From Pycnococcus provasolii (Eukaryota; Chlorophyta; Pseudoscourfieldiophyceae; Pseudoscourfieldiales; Pycnococcaceae): 64,000 nt of DNA. The notes below the pieces were generated by a model. It was not told the origin of the DNA, ran no database searches, and was given only the letters and a program-made list of their open reading frames with translations. The stretch is taken from the NCBI GenBank assembly GCA_938743325.2, contig OW568882.1:434001-498000 (forward strand), written 5' to 3'. The translations under genes and the position numbers were made by a program. Positions 47,226-55,896 of the stretch are shown here, in pieces. Position 1 is the stretch's first letter; every line of letters begins with the position of its first letter.

Positions 47226-48107
47226 ATGAGGCTTGCTCACGATGGCACGCCTCTCTTTCCCAACCTCGGTGTGCACTGCTCCTACCCCTCGTGCGCACAG
47301 TTAGACTTCCTTCCGTTCCGATGCTCGCAATGCGAAAAAGTGTACTGCCTCGACCACCGCACATGTGACGCGCACGAATGTACAGCAGCGTCATCCTCGT
47401 CCTCGTCGGCGGCGGGGGGATTCGTCGTCGTGTGCCCCATCTGTGCAGCGGCCGTCCCGCTCGCGTCGACGCAAGACGACGCCAACCTAGCGTGGGAAAG
47501 ACACAGGACGAGCGGCGCGTGTGACGAGGCGAACTATGCAAGAGTGCACAAGAAACCTGTGTGTCCTGCGCCGGGGTGCAGACAGAAACTTAACCTATCT
47601 AACAAAGTTGTCTGCAAAAATTGCGGCATCGCGACGTGCTTGAAGCACAGATTTCCCGAAGACCACAAATGCACGAAAAGGCGTGCGGGTGGTGGAGGAG
47701 CAGGCGTGCTGTCGGCGCTAAATCCGAGCGGGTGGGCAGCGCAGATGCGTGCTGCGTCGAAGCCGTCTGCTTCCACTGCACGCCCACCACGCACCAATCC
47801 GCCGCCTGCAAGAACAACGCGTTCCGGTGGTTCGGAGGTTTGCCCACAGTGTGGAAGTCACTTCCCGAACGTCGCGGCGCTGATTGCGCACGTCGAGTCG
47901 GCGCACCCGAACGGCGTTGCGCAGAGCGCATCCTCGCTCAGGGAGGTGTGTCCCCAGTGCGGCGCACGCTTCGCGGACGTCGCGGCGCTGATTGCGCACG
48001 CAGAGGCTGCGCACACCTCGAACAACAACAACAACAACAACAACTCGAGGGCACGGAGGTCAGCAGGTAACTCAGGCTCGTCGTCGTCGTCGTGCATTTT
48101 ATGCTAG
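47226..48107 (+). CDS. AN1/C2H2 zinc-finger protein (ZFAND2/SAP11-like)
   Basis: 293 residues. It has two AN1 zinc fingers (HCSYPSCAQLDFLPFRCSQCEKVYCLDHRTCDAHEC at about 14-50; CPAPGCRQKLNLSNKVVCKNCGIATCLKHRFPEDHKC at about 110-150) and two C2H2 fingers (CPQCGSHFPNVAALIAHVESAH; CPQCGARFADVAALIAHAEAAH). This is the architecture of plant SAP11/SAP13 and animal AIRAP/AIRAPL, which couple proteasome or p97 function to arsenite and other proteotoxic stress. The two C2H2 fingers are near-copies, so a recent internal duplication is likely. The last four residues are CILC, a possible prenylation box like that of AIRAPL. The ATG at 47226 is the conserved start. Confidence 0.92.
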   Translation: MRLAHDGTPLFPNLGVHCSYPSCAQLDFLPFRCSQCEKVYCLDHRTCDAHECTAASSSSSSAAGGFVVVCPICAAAVPLASTQDDANLAWERHRTSGACDEANYARVHKKPVCPAPGCRQKLNLSNKVVCKNCGIATCLKHRFPEDHKCTKRRAGGGGAGVLSALNPSGWAAQMRAASKPSASTARPPRTNPPPARTTRSGGSEVCPQCGSHFPNVAALIAHVESAHPNGVAQSASSLREVCPQCGARFADVAALIAHAEAAHTSNNNNNNNNSRARRSAGNSGSSSSSCILC

Positions 48108-48266
48108 TTGTTTGTTGGTAATTGTTTGCAATACAAGGTGGTACCATTATGTTATTTGTTTGAAGGTGTAACTCTACAAGATGTCGTCAACTGAATCGTC
48201 ATCCTTCCTCTAATCGTCATCCTCCCACCAAAAGAAAAACAACAAATCTGAAGAGCAACACGTCGA

Positions 48267-48746
48267 TCACGACGTCCCCAGTGCGTCGCCTAGCACGCAC
48301 GCCACGCCGATCTCCTCCAGCTGGCGCGCGAACGTCTTGGCGTCAGCACGAACGTACGGCGGCGTGCCTTCCATGGGATAGCGCCAGCCGAGCGCGTCGT
48401 ACTTGTGTCGGCCAAAATCGTGGTACGGAAGCAACTCCACCTCGTCGAAGCACGTGCGCAGTGAGCGACAAAACGCGGCCAGACGCTCGAGCTGCTCCTG
48501 CGTGTCCGTCAAGCCATTCAGCAACACCCAACGAACCGTGACGCGGATCTCGGGATATGAACCCACGAGGTGGCTCACAAAGCGACGCAGCACAGGACCG
48601 CCATCCACACCAACTAAATGCTTGTATGCGTCGTCATCGAAAATTTTGGGACAAAGCAAAACGTGAGTCGTGTGCGGTAAGACGACGTCCCAGCTCACGG
48701 GTGAACCGCTCACCGCGGTATCAAGCGCGGTGGTTAAGCCAAGCAA
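48267..48746 (-). pseudogene. Pyruvate formate-lyase activating enzyme, C-terminal fragment
   Basis: About 160 residues matching the C-terminal half of the radical-SAM enzyme PflA. It has LGLTTALDTA (the GLTTCLDTxG strand), VVLPHTTHVLLCPK, VTVRWVLLNGLTDTQEQL, and the diagnostic end ELLPYHDFGRHKYDALGWRYPMEG (shown here in two parts: ELLPYHDFGRHKYD and ALGWRYPMEG). The N-terminal half with the CxxxCxxC iron-sulfur site is absent. No ATG precedes the fragment. It follows directly on the truncated pyruvate formate-lyase, in a frame shifted by one base. It is not expected to be an active enzyme. Confidence 0.88.
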
Positions 48747-49435
48747 GCGTGCAAGCGCAAAATCTCTTGATCCGGTGGACTGTTGTCGTGAGGCGCGACG
48801 GCAGAGCAGAGTTGCTTGTAGTCGATTTGTTTTCGACGGATCAATTCCGTGGTTCCGTACAGAGCGGCACGTCGGTAGTCGCCGATGATACGCCCGCGGC
48901 TGTACGCATCGGGAAGTCCTGTCAAGAGATGCGCATGACGTGCCTTGCGCGTTTCCTCCGAGTACCTCATGAACACGAGATCGTTGAGCGTGGTGGCGTG
49001 CTTTGTGAACGTCTCCGCCATCGCGGCGTCAGGCTTGTAGCCGTAGCTTTTTAGGGCGGACTTCACGCACCGAAATCCTCCGCGAGGTTTCACCAATCTT
49101 TTTAGTGGCGCATCTGCTTGCAGTCCGACGATGACATCCTCAGATGGAGAAAGTAGGTATCCAGGCTGATGGCTCGTGATTGAGCTTGGTGTGACGGTGT
49201 CGACATCCAGCACACCACCTCGTTTCGTTTCCTCGTCCATGAGTGCTTGTAGTTTGTCCCAAGCGCGCTGAATGCGATCTGTCATGCAAGGGGCTAAGAA
49301 GTGAGATGAGCCGTCGTAGAAGGTGTAATTTTGAGCAATGAAGGCATCGACGGCGCAATCCCCCGGGAAGGAAGTGCGCAAGGGGAGACGGCTGCTGCTG
49401 CTTGTTGTAAGGCTTGTTGGACTTGGAGGCGCCAT
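48734..49435 (-). pseudogene. Pyruvate formate-lyase, N-terminal fragment
   Basis: 233 residues matching only the N-terminal third of pyruvate formate-lyase (normally about 750-850 residues): DAFIAQNYTFYDGSSHFLAP, VDTVTPSSITSHQPGYL, VGLQADAPLKRLVKPRGG and HLLTGLPDAYSRGRIIGDYRRAALYG. The active-site Cys-Cys pair and the C-terminal Gly-radical loop are missing. The frame stops at 48734, and the activating-enzyme remnant begins within about ten bases. PFL makes acetyl-CoA and formate in algal dark fermentation. The simplest explanation is a deletion between neighbouring PFL and PFL-activase genes. A short Ser/Thr-rich leader before the PFL domain could be a plastid or mitochondrial presequence. 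Confidence 0.88.
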
Positions 49436-49447
49436 GATCAACACCAA

Positions 49448-50081
49448 GCGGAATGCCTCAAGTATTGGTCAAGGGGGTGATGGTGACGTGTGACGAACGA
49501 GCAGGCAGCTGCAGAGTAGATCTGACTAAGATCCCCTACATACCCCACGTAACCCTAACCCTAACCCTAACCGATAGATTTTTGTGCGTCCCAAACCCTA
49601 GCCGCCGCCCTAAAAAGTGGCACTGAGCCTCCCTCTTCTTCCCCCCCAGATCTAAATGCGATCTGATGTGTCATCCGACAACTTCATTTGCCCGATTTCA
49701 TATGGGCTCAGGATTTGCAAAGTCGGGTCCCAAAAAGGAAATCCCGGGGAGATGAAAAATCTCCCGGAGAAATCTCCCCGGGGGAAGCAGCTCCTCCGGC
49801 TGTCCGGGGGAAGCTTTTGAAGGTTGTTGTTGATTCCCCTTCCTTCCCCCCCCTAATAAAAGCACGTGCCCTTTCAAGCCCTTCCTCGCCAAGCAGTCCC
49901 CCCCCCCCAGCCCGTTTTGCTTTCATTCGGAAAGAAACCACTTGTCATTCTCCGCACTCCGCCCTCCGCACTCAGCATTAGCACCTGCTCATTCTCCTTA
50001 CTCCGTAGTAGCTTGATCATAGTAGTATCTTCGTTTGTTTTTATTTGTCATTTGTCATTTGTCATTTGTCATTAAGTCATC
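49448..50081. other. Divergent region between the PFL remnant and LACS
   Basis: Contains a telomere-like block (GTAACCCTAACCCTAACCCT, from 49551), C/G runs near 49640 and 49900, and a four-fold ATTTGTC repeat at 50043-50072 immediately before the LACS start, probably in its leader. No gene. Confidence 0.6.
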
Positions 50082-52067
50082 ATGGTGAAGCAGTCGTTAG
50101 TCGCGGTCGCTCCTCCTCGTGCTGCCAGTAGTGCTTTGCCATCTGCATCAGCGACGTACCGCAACTCATCAGCGGCATCAGGCATGACCACACCCGCGTT
50201 TGATTCCCTCTACCACATGTTCCGCGCGTCCGTCTCTAAGTTCCCGCAGAACAAGTGCCTCGGATATCGACCGACCATCAACGGCGTGTCGGGTGACTAC
50301 GCGTGGCTCACGTACAGTGAAGTTGGAGATCGTAGCGAGAAAATTGCAAGCGCGATGAAAAAAGCTGCAAACCTCGCCAAGGGAGATCGCGTTGGTGTGT
50401 ACGGACCCAACTGCCCGCAGTGGATGATCGCCATGCAGGCGTGCAACCGCATGGGATACCCGTGCGTGCCGCTCTACGACACGCTCGGCGCGAACGCCAT
50501 CGAGTACATCATGAACCACGCCGACGTCAAGGCGGCGGTCGTCGCCGCGGACAAACTCAAGGTGTTCCTGAGCGCAAAGTCGAACAACCTCAAGGTGGTC
50601 GTGTACTGGGGCGAAGCCAAGGACATCCCCGCCGCGCCAGCTGGAGTCACGCTGTACAGCTGGGACGACTTCATGCAGCTCGGCTCCGCCAACCCCGTCG
50701 ACGCCGACCCGCCGTCCGGAACGGACCTGTGCACGGTCATGTACACGTCGGGAACCACGGGCGATCCCAAGGGCGTCATGATCAAGCACGAAAGCGTGCT
50801 CGTCACAACCGCCGCGGTGGAGCAGAACATGAAGGACGTTTGGGAGCCCATGACGTCCGAAGACTGCTTCCTGTCGTACCTGCCGCTGGCGCACATCTTC
50901 GACCGCGTGGTCGAGGAGATGTTCCTGGGCATGGGAGGAAGCATCGGATACTGGCGTGGTGACATCAAGCTCATGCTCGATGACATCGCCGCACTGCGCC
51001 CCACGATGTTCATCGGCGTGCCGCGCGTCTTCGAGCGCATCTACAGCCGTGCGATGGAGAAGGTGAACGCGTCGTTCGTCAAGAAGTTCCTCTTCAACTG
51101 GGCAACCAGCACGAAGCTCAAGGCGCTCAACTCGGGCAAGTCCGCAGCAGCCGCAACGCCGCTCTTCGACAAGATTGTCTTCGCCACCTCCAAGAAGGCT
51201 CTCGGAGGTCGCGTTCGCGTCATCATCTCCGGTGCCGCGCCGCTCTCGCGCCACATCGAGGACTTCCTGCGCTGCGCCATGTGCTGCCCCGTCGTGCAAG
51301 GCTACGGGCTCACCGAGAGCACAGCCGCGTCGTTCATCGCGCCGCCCGACCAGTCGGAGTACGTCGGATCCGTGGGCATGCCGATGACCACCATCGAGTT
51401 GAAGGTCGAGTCGGTGCCCGACATGAACTACGACGCGTGCCCAGCCAGCGGCAACCCGAAGGGCGAGGTGTGCATCCGTGGAACGCCGCTCTTCCAGGGA
51501 TACTTCAAGCAGGAGGAGATGACCGCGGAGGTGGTGGATGCCGACGGATTCTTCCACACCGGAGACGTGGGCGAGATTGACCTGAAGAACAACACGCTGA
51601 AGATCATCGACCGGAAGAAGAACATCTTCAAGCTGTCGCAGGGCGAGTACGTGGCTGTCGAGAAGGTGGAGGAGATTTTCAGCAAGACTCCTGGCATTGA
51701 CATGCTGTGGGTGTACGGAAACTCGTTCGAGGCGACGCTCGTGTGCGTGGTGGTCCCCAACGAGGATGCTCTCATGAGCTGGGCCAAGGGCAAGGTGTCT
51801 GGAGACTTCAAGACTGTCTGCGCGAGCGACGAGGCGCGCAAGTACGTCCTTGGAAACATGACCGCGGCGGGTAAGGAGGGAAAGCTCAAGGGCTTCGAGA
51901 TGGTGAAGCACGTGCTCCTCGAGCCCGTGCCGTTTGACATGGATCGCGACATGCTCACTCCCACCTTCAAGAAGAAGCGCCCGCAGCTGCTCAAGTACTA
52001 CCAAAAGGAGATTGACGCCATGTACGTAGAGTTGAAGAAGAAGGAGGCGGCAAGGAACCAGGCATAA
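50082..52067 (+). CDS. LACS: Long-chain acyl-CoA synthetase
   Basis: 661 residues. It activates free fatty acids with ATP and CoA. The adenylate-forming fold is complete: P-loop YTSGTTGDPKG (221-231), SYLPLAHIFDRVVEE, GYGLTES (407-413), HTGDVGEIDL (from about 492) and DRKKNIFKLSQGEYVAVEKVE, the hinge with the LACS-type KLxxGEYVxxExVE signature. The size matches plant peroxisomal and ER LACS. The C-terminus KEAARNQA has no obvious PTS1. A Ser/Ala-rich N-terminus of 30 residues precedes FDSLYHMF. Codon bias is strong (C-ending), as in the ammonium transporter. Confidence 0.96.
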   Translation: MVKQSLVAVAPPRAASSALPSASATYRNSSAASGMTTPAFDSLYHMFRASVSKFPQNKCLGYRPTINGVSGDYAWLTYSEVGDRSEKIASAMKKAANLAKGDRVGVYGPNCPQWMIAMQACNRMGYPCVPLYDTLGANAIEYIMNHADVKAAVVAADKLKVFLSAKSNNLKVVVYWGEAKDIPAAPAGVTLYSWDDFMQLGSANPVDADPPSGTDLCTVMYTSGTTGDPKGVMIKHESVLVTTAAVEQNMKDVWEPMTSEDCFLSYLPLAHIFDRVVEEMFLGMGGSIGYWRGDIKLMLDDIAALRPTMFIGVPRVFERIYSRAMEKVNASFVKKFLFNWATSTKLKALNSGKSAAAATPLFDKIVFATSKKALGGRVRVIISGAAPLSRHIEDFLRCAMCCPVVQGYGLTESTAASFIAPPDQSEYVGSVGMPMTTIELKVESVPDMNYDACPASGNPKGEVCIRGTPLFQGYFKQEEMTAEVVDADGFFHTGDVGEIDLKNNTLKIIDRKKNIFKLSQGEYVAVEKVEEIFSKTPGIDMLWVYGNSFEATLVCVVVPNEDALMSWAKGKVSGDFKTVCASDEARKYVLGNMTAAGKEGKLKGFEMVKHVLLEPVPFDMDRDMLTPTFKKKRPQLLKYYQKEIDAMYVELKKKEAARNQA

Positions 52068-52225
52068 AAAAAAATTGTTGGACTCAGGCATACAAAACTG
52101 GATTGATTGGGTATGTGGGAGTTGAGGGGGTGGGCTGCGGTAAGTAACTTACTATGAGTAGTCTGCGGTCAGCGCAAACCGCTTGCATCCTAAAATACAA
52201 CTAAACATTCACTTTACAGCATATA

Positions 52226-53470
52226 TCATGTATCAACACTCCCACCTCTGCTGTTGTCCCTTCTGAACATCTGCGACTTGGCGACACGCATTTTCGTCCA
52301 CGCCTTGTCACGGTCGACGACAGCACCCGGCATCGTCTCAGCGATGCGGCATATGGAATCGTACACGCCGATGGCAAGCTCAAATTTCCCCTGCGCCTCC
52401 GCCAGTTCGCCAATTTTCGTGCGTAGCGCGACGGTGTCCACCGTCGGCCCGCTCTGCGCGTCCTCGACGTTCGGCAGGCAGAGCGTCAGCAGGCTCTGCG
52501 CACCTCGATGTTTGCCGTGCGCCTGCAGGAGCTGCACGGCGCGAGGCAGGCACAAGCCCTCGGCACACACCTGCGCATTTTCCAGGCGGTCAGCGAGCGT
52601 CGCCAAGAGAGCGACGTCACCCATTGTCCTCGCCGTTGCCGTTGACGTGGTAGGTGGCTCGACGTTGTGCACGACTCGAGGCCTGCGCTCGCCGTCGTCG
52701 TCGAGCACCACGCCAACTTTCACTTGGAAGAGAGCGTTATTTTCCTGCGCCATGATTTCGTAGCACCCTAGCGTTGCGACGACAGTGGTGGTTTCTCTGT
52801 TCTGCGACGTTCTGGGGTGCTGAAAGGTTGCCAACCACCTTTTTCTGTCATGTTTGCGATGAGATTGCACTTTGTTCGTGCGAGCGTTGTGCGTGAACGA
52901 CGTTTCCGTGTTATGGTTTGTTTCGCTTTGTAGCTGTGACTGTTGTGACGACGCCGACGACGACGCCGACGCCGACGCGTCCTCCTCCAGTTCGTCTTTG
53001 GGAACGACCGCGTCCTCGTTGTGTGCGTCATTGGAACGATCGGCATGATGAGCATTGTCAGCAGCACCATGATTCCCATCATTGTCGTCGTCGTCATCGT
53101 CGGAGTCGTCGAGTTCATCAAGCAAAACGTTGGAAACTAAGGTGAAATCAGTACTCCTCGAAGAAGATTCTTCTAGCTCACTCAAAGAAGCTAAGATTAA
53201 AGACGAGACGGATCGCAAGGATGCGACAGAGCGACGCACGTGTTTAAAAATCAATGAGGTATCACTCATAGAGACCCAAAGAGAGCTTGAAGATAAAAGA
53301 AAAGAAGAACGACACATAGGGACGATGACAGGCAGTGACGGAGATGGAGGAGGCATCGAGGGAGAACAGGCTTGTGCTTGTGCTTGTGCTTGTGCTTGTG
53401 GTGACTCCTGAAACGCCATAGAATATAATAGTTGTGGCGGCAAATACTTTACAACGTCCCAAACGCTCAT
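52226..53470 (-). CDS. Low-complexity acidic protein with helical C-terminus
   Basis: 414 residues from the ATG at 53470. The N-terminal half is low-complexity: a QAQAQAQAQA run coded by a CTTGTG-type hexamer (about 53367-53400), Ser-rich stretches, and an Asp run (DDSDDDDDDND). The C-terminal 170 residues are better ordered and helical (VALLATLADRLENAQVCAEGLCL, PRAVQLLQAHGKHRGAQSLL, ALRTKIGELAEAQGKFELAIGVYDSIC). The last of these has TPR-like spacing. No known family and no membrane segment. A telomere-like block (53505-53528) sits just upstream of its start. Confidence 0.55.
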   Translation of the reverse strand: MSVWDVVKYLPPQLLYSMAFQESPQAQAQAQAQACSPSMPPPSPSLPVIVPMCRSSFLLSSSSLWVSMSDTSLIFKHVRRSVASLRSVSSLILASLSELEESSSRSTDFTLVSNVLLDELDDSDDDDDDNDGNHGAADNAHHADRSNDAHNEDAVVPKDELEEDASASASSSASSQQSQLQSETNHNTETSFTHNARTNKVQSHRKHDRKRWLATFQHPRTSQNRETTTVVATLGCYEIMAQENNALFQVKVGVVLDDDGERRPRVVHNVEPPTTSTATARTMGDVALLATLADRLENAQVCAEGLCLPRAVQLLQAHGKHRGAQSLLTLCLPNVEDAQSGPTVDTVALRTKIGELAEAQGKFELAIGVYDSICRIAETMPGAVVDRDKAWTKMRVAKSQMFRRDNSRGGSVDT

Positions 53471-53524
53471 TCATTCCACGGGAAGAATACCCTTAAAAAA
53501 AAGGGGAACCTAACCCCTAACCCT

Positions 53525-53703
53525 AATCTTCAGTTCTACTTGTTTAATTGGGGTTTTTGATTGGGGGGAGTCGCTCGCGCTGCTGGTTCTGGGCGGCCGC
53601 CAGGAGGGTCACGGCCCCTCTCGAGACCCTCGAGTGGCCTCTCCCTTAGGGCTGCGCGCGCGTATCCACTCTTGCTGTTGGTTGCTTGCTTCGCAAACAA
53701 CCT
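53525..53703 (+). repeat. 179-bp repeat, left copy
   Basis: Identical to 59077-59255. Starts AATCTTCAGTTCTACTTG and ends GCAAACAACCT. The sequence diverges on both sides. Confidence 0.95.
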
Positions 53704-54258
53704 AACAGCCGCACTACACACGAGTAGTGGGAGGTCGAACACACGTCGGACGCGTCTTCGAGGGACGTAGTTTGTACACCGAAACGGTCTAAGTATCTAC
53801 GCTTAGATCTAGGCATCAGCAATCTTCGATTGGAAGTTTACTGTGCAGATCCTTAATCGATTGATTAATGGCTGACGCGCCGAACGAACTCGAGGTTCTG
53901 GATATAGATGGACGTGTAAATATACCGATATATTATACTTTGGTACATACCGGGTATATACCGGTATATACCGTATGCGTTTTTGGCCATACCGGTATAG
54001 TGGATCTGCCACTTGGTGAATACCCTAATCCAAACCCCTTAAAAAGCCCGTTATGGGGGGGTGTTTAGGGGTTTGGGTTAGGGTATTAGGTTAGGGTATT
54101 GTTTTGTTTTATCTGTTGTTGATTTCACGTTCCCGTGCCGCCTGCGCCCTGCGATGCGATAGAAGTTGTTCTCCGCTCGGCCCCTCCCCTGGCCCTCCCC
54201 CTCTCGGCCAGTCGGCCTCTGCTACGCCTTTTCCCTTCCCATTTTCTTCTTCACTCAG

Positions 54259-55206
54259 CCAGCACCGGCTGCACCATCACCATCGCCGCACGCGTCCGAA
54301 CCGACGCAGATGCAGCTTCCTGAGGAACCGAAGCCGCTGCCGTCGCCTGCACGTCACGACGACTTCGTCGCGTCTCCCGCCGCAGCGCCAGCACCGGCTG
54401 CACCATCACCATCGCCGCACGCGTCCGAACCGACGCAGATGCAGCTTCCTGAGGAACCGAAGCCGCTGCCGTCGCCTGCACGTCACGACGACTTCGTCGC
54501 GTCTCCCGCCGCAGCGCCAGCACCGGCTGCACCATCACCATCGCCGCACGCGTCCGAACCGACGCAGATGCAGCTTCCTGAGGAACCGAAGCCGCTGCCG
54601 TCGCCTGCACGTCACGACGACTTCGTCGCGTCTCCCGCCGCAGCGCCAGCACCGGCTGCACCATCACCATCGCCGCACGCGTCCGAACCGACGCAGATGC
54701 AGCTTCCTGAGGAACCGAAGCCGCTGCCGTCGCCTGCACGTCACGACGACTTCGTCGCGTCTCCCGCCGCAGCGCCAGCACCGGCTGCACCATCACCATC
54801 GCCGCACGCGTCCGAACCGACGCAGATGCAGCTTCCTGAGGAACCGAAGCCGCTGCCGTCGCCTGCACGTCACGACGACTTCGTCGTGTCTCCCGCCGCA
54901 GCGCCAGCACCGGCTGCACCATCACCATCGCCGCACGCGTCCGAACCGACGCAGATGCAGCTTCCTGAGGAACCGAAGCCGCTGCCGTCGCCTGCACGTC
55001 ACGACGACTTCGTCGCGTCTCCCGCCGCAGCGCCAGCACCGGCTGCACCATCACCATCGCCGCACGCGTCCGAACCGACGCAGATGCAGCTTCCTGAGGA
55101 ACCGAAGCCGCTGCCGTCGCCTGCACGTCACGACGACTTCGTCGCGTCTCCCGCCGCAGCGCCAGCACCGGCTGCACCATCACCATCGCCGCACGCGTCC
55201 GAACCT
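54259..55206 (+). repeat. 129-bp minisatellite, 7.3 copies, open in several frames
   Basis: Units start at 54259, 54388, 54517, 54646, 54775, 54904, 55033 and 55162 (partial). They are nearly identical; one base difference was noticed, near 54885. 129 is 43 codons, so any frame without a stop stays open across the whole array. The most protein-like reading is Pro/Ala-rich and acidic (PTQMQLPEEPKPLPSPARHD, DFVASPAAAPAPAAPSPSPH). That frame runs from about 54166 to 55275 but has no good ATG at its start. The array may be coding through an unseen exon or purely structural. Confidence 0.9.
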
Positions 55207-55320
55207 CAGCAGGGTGCACGTTACTGTTGTAGTGTTAAGTTTAAGTGTAATAAGACTGTATTGATTTTCTTGTAACAATCTGAACATTCCCCTTCACTTC
55301 ACTCCCGTCCTTAAAAGTTG

Positions 55321-55896
55321 TTAATCAACTACCACGACACGCGTAGCCTCCGCCTTCGTCTGGGCGACGCGCGTCCTCCCAGCCCACATCCAGAGCTGGT
55401 CCTTGAGGTCGCCCAGCGTGTAGGCCGCGCTGCCGAGCTGCTCGACGATGTCCTGGCGCAGGTCCTTGAGCGCGCGCGTCTTGCGACGCTGAAACTCCAG
55501 CTGCAAGATACCCGCGGTATCCGTCCACTCGAGGACTGCCATCAGCTTGGTGACCGCGATCTGCACCCTGCTGTACGCGACCGGGAAGCTGCGCGAAGCG
55601 TCCTGCTGCAGCTCGTGAAACACTGCCAGTTCGCGGTTGCTGCGGGCCAGAGCCTTCTCCGTCGTCTGCAGCTGCTGCTGGAGCTGCGCGTTCTTGTTGC
55701 TGAGAGCTGCGAGCTGCTGCTGCCCCTCCGCGTTCGCCTTCAGCAAGACCGTGCAGTCGCCCTCCAAGGCCTTTGCCTTGTCCTCCAGGGCCTTGGCCTT
55801 ATGCTGCGCGAACATGACTGCGACGTTCTGCGTCTTAAGGAACTCGTCGCGGGGCAGGTCGTTGTTGGCGCACGAGAGGACAGTGAGGTCGGACAT
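55321..55896 (-). CDS. Coiled-coil protein within the hAT-like element
   Basis: 191 residues from the ATG at 55896. Residues 30-95 form a long coiled coil (KAKALEDKAKALEGDCTVLL, QQQLAALSNKNAQLQQQLQT). A second helical region follows (RVQIAVTKLMAVLEWTDTAG; ALKDLRQDIVEQLGSAAYTL). No nuclease, zinc finger or membrane segment. The full-length clean frame and ATG support a real gene, but no family is recognised. It lies entirely inside the element and is probably cargo. Confidence 0.5.
   Translation of the reverse strand: MSDLTVLSCANNDLPRDEFLKTQNVAVMFAQHKAKALEDKAKALEGDCTVLLKANAEGQQQLAALSNKNAQLQQQLQTTEKALARSNRELAVFHELQQDASRSFPVAYSRVQIAVTKLMAVLEWTDTAGILQLEFQRRKTRALKDLRQDIVEQLGSAAYTLGDLKDQLWMWAGRTRVAQTKAEATRVVVVD

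Noticed and set aside
50178-52091. 637-codon minus-strand frame opposite the acyl-CoA synthetase
   Set aside because: Antisense shadow caused by strong codon bias; the sense strand has every expected LACS motif.
54104-55264. Arg/His-rich and Ala/Arg-rich frames across the 129-bp minisatellite
   Set aside because: The repeat length is a multiple of three, so any stop-free frame stays open; none of these has a good start codon.
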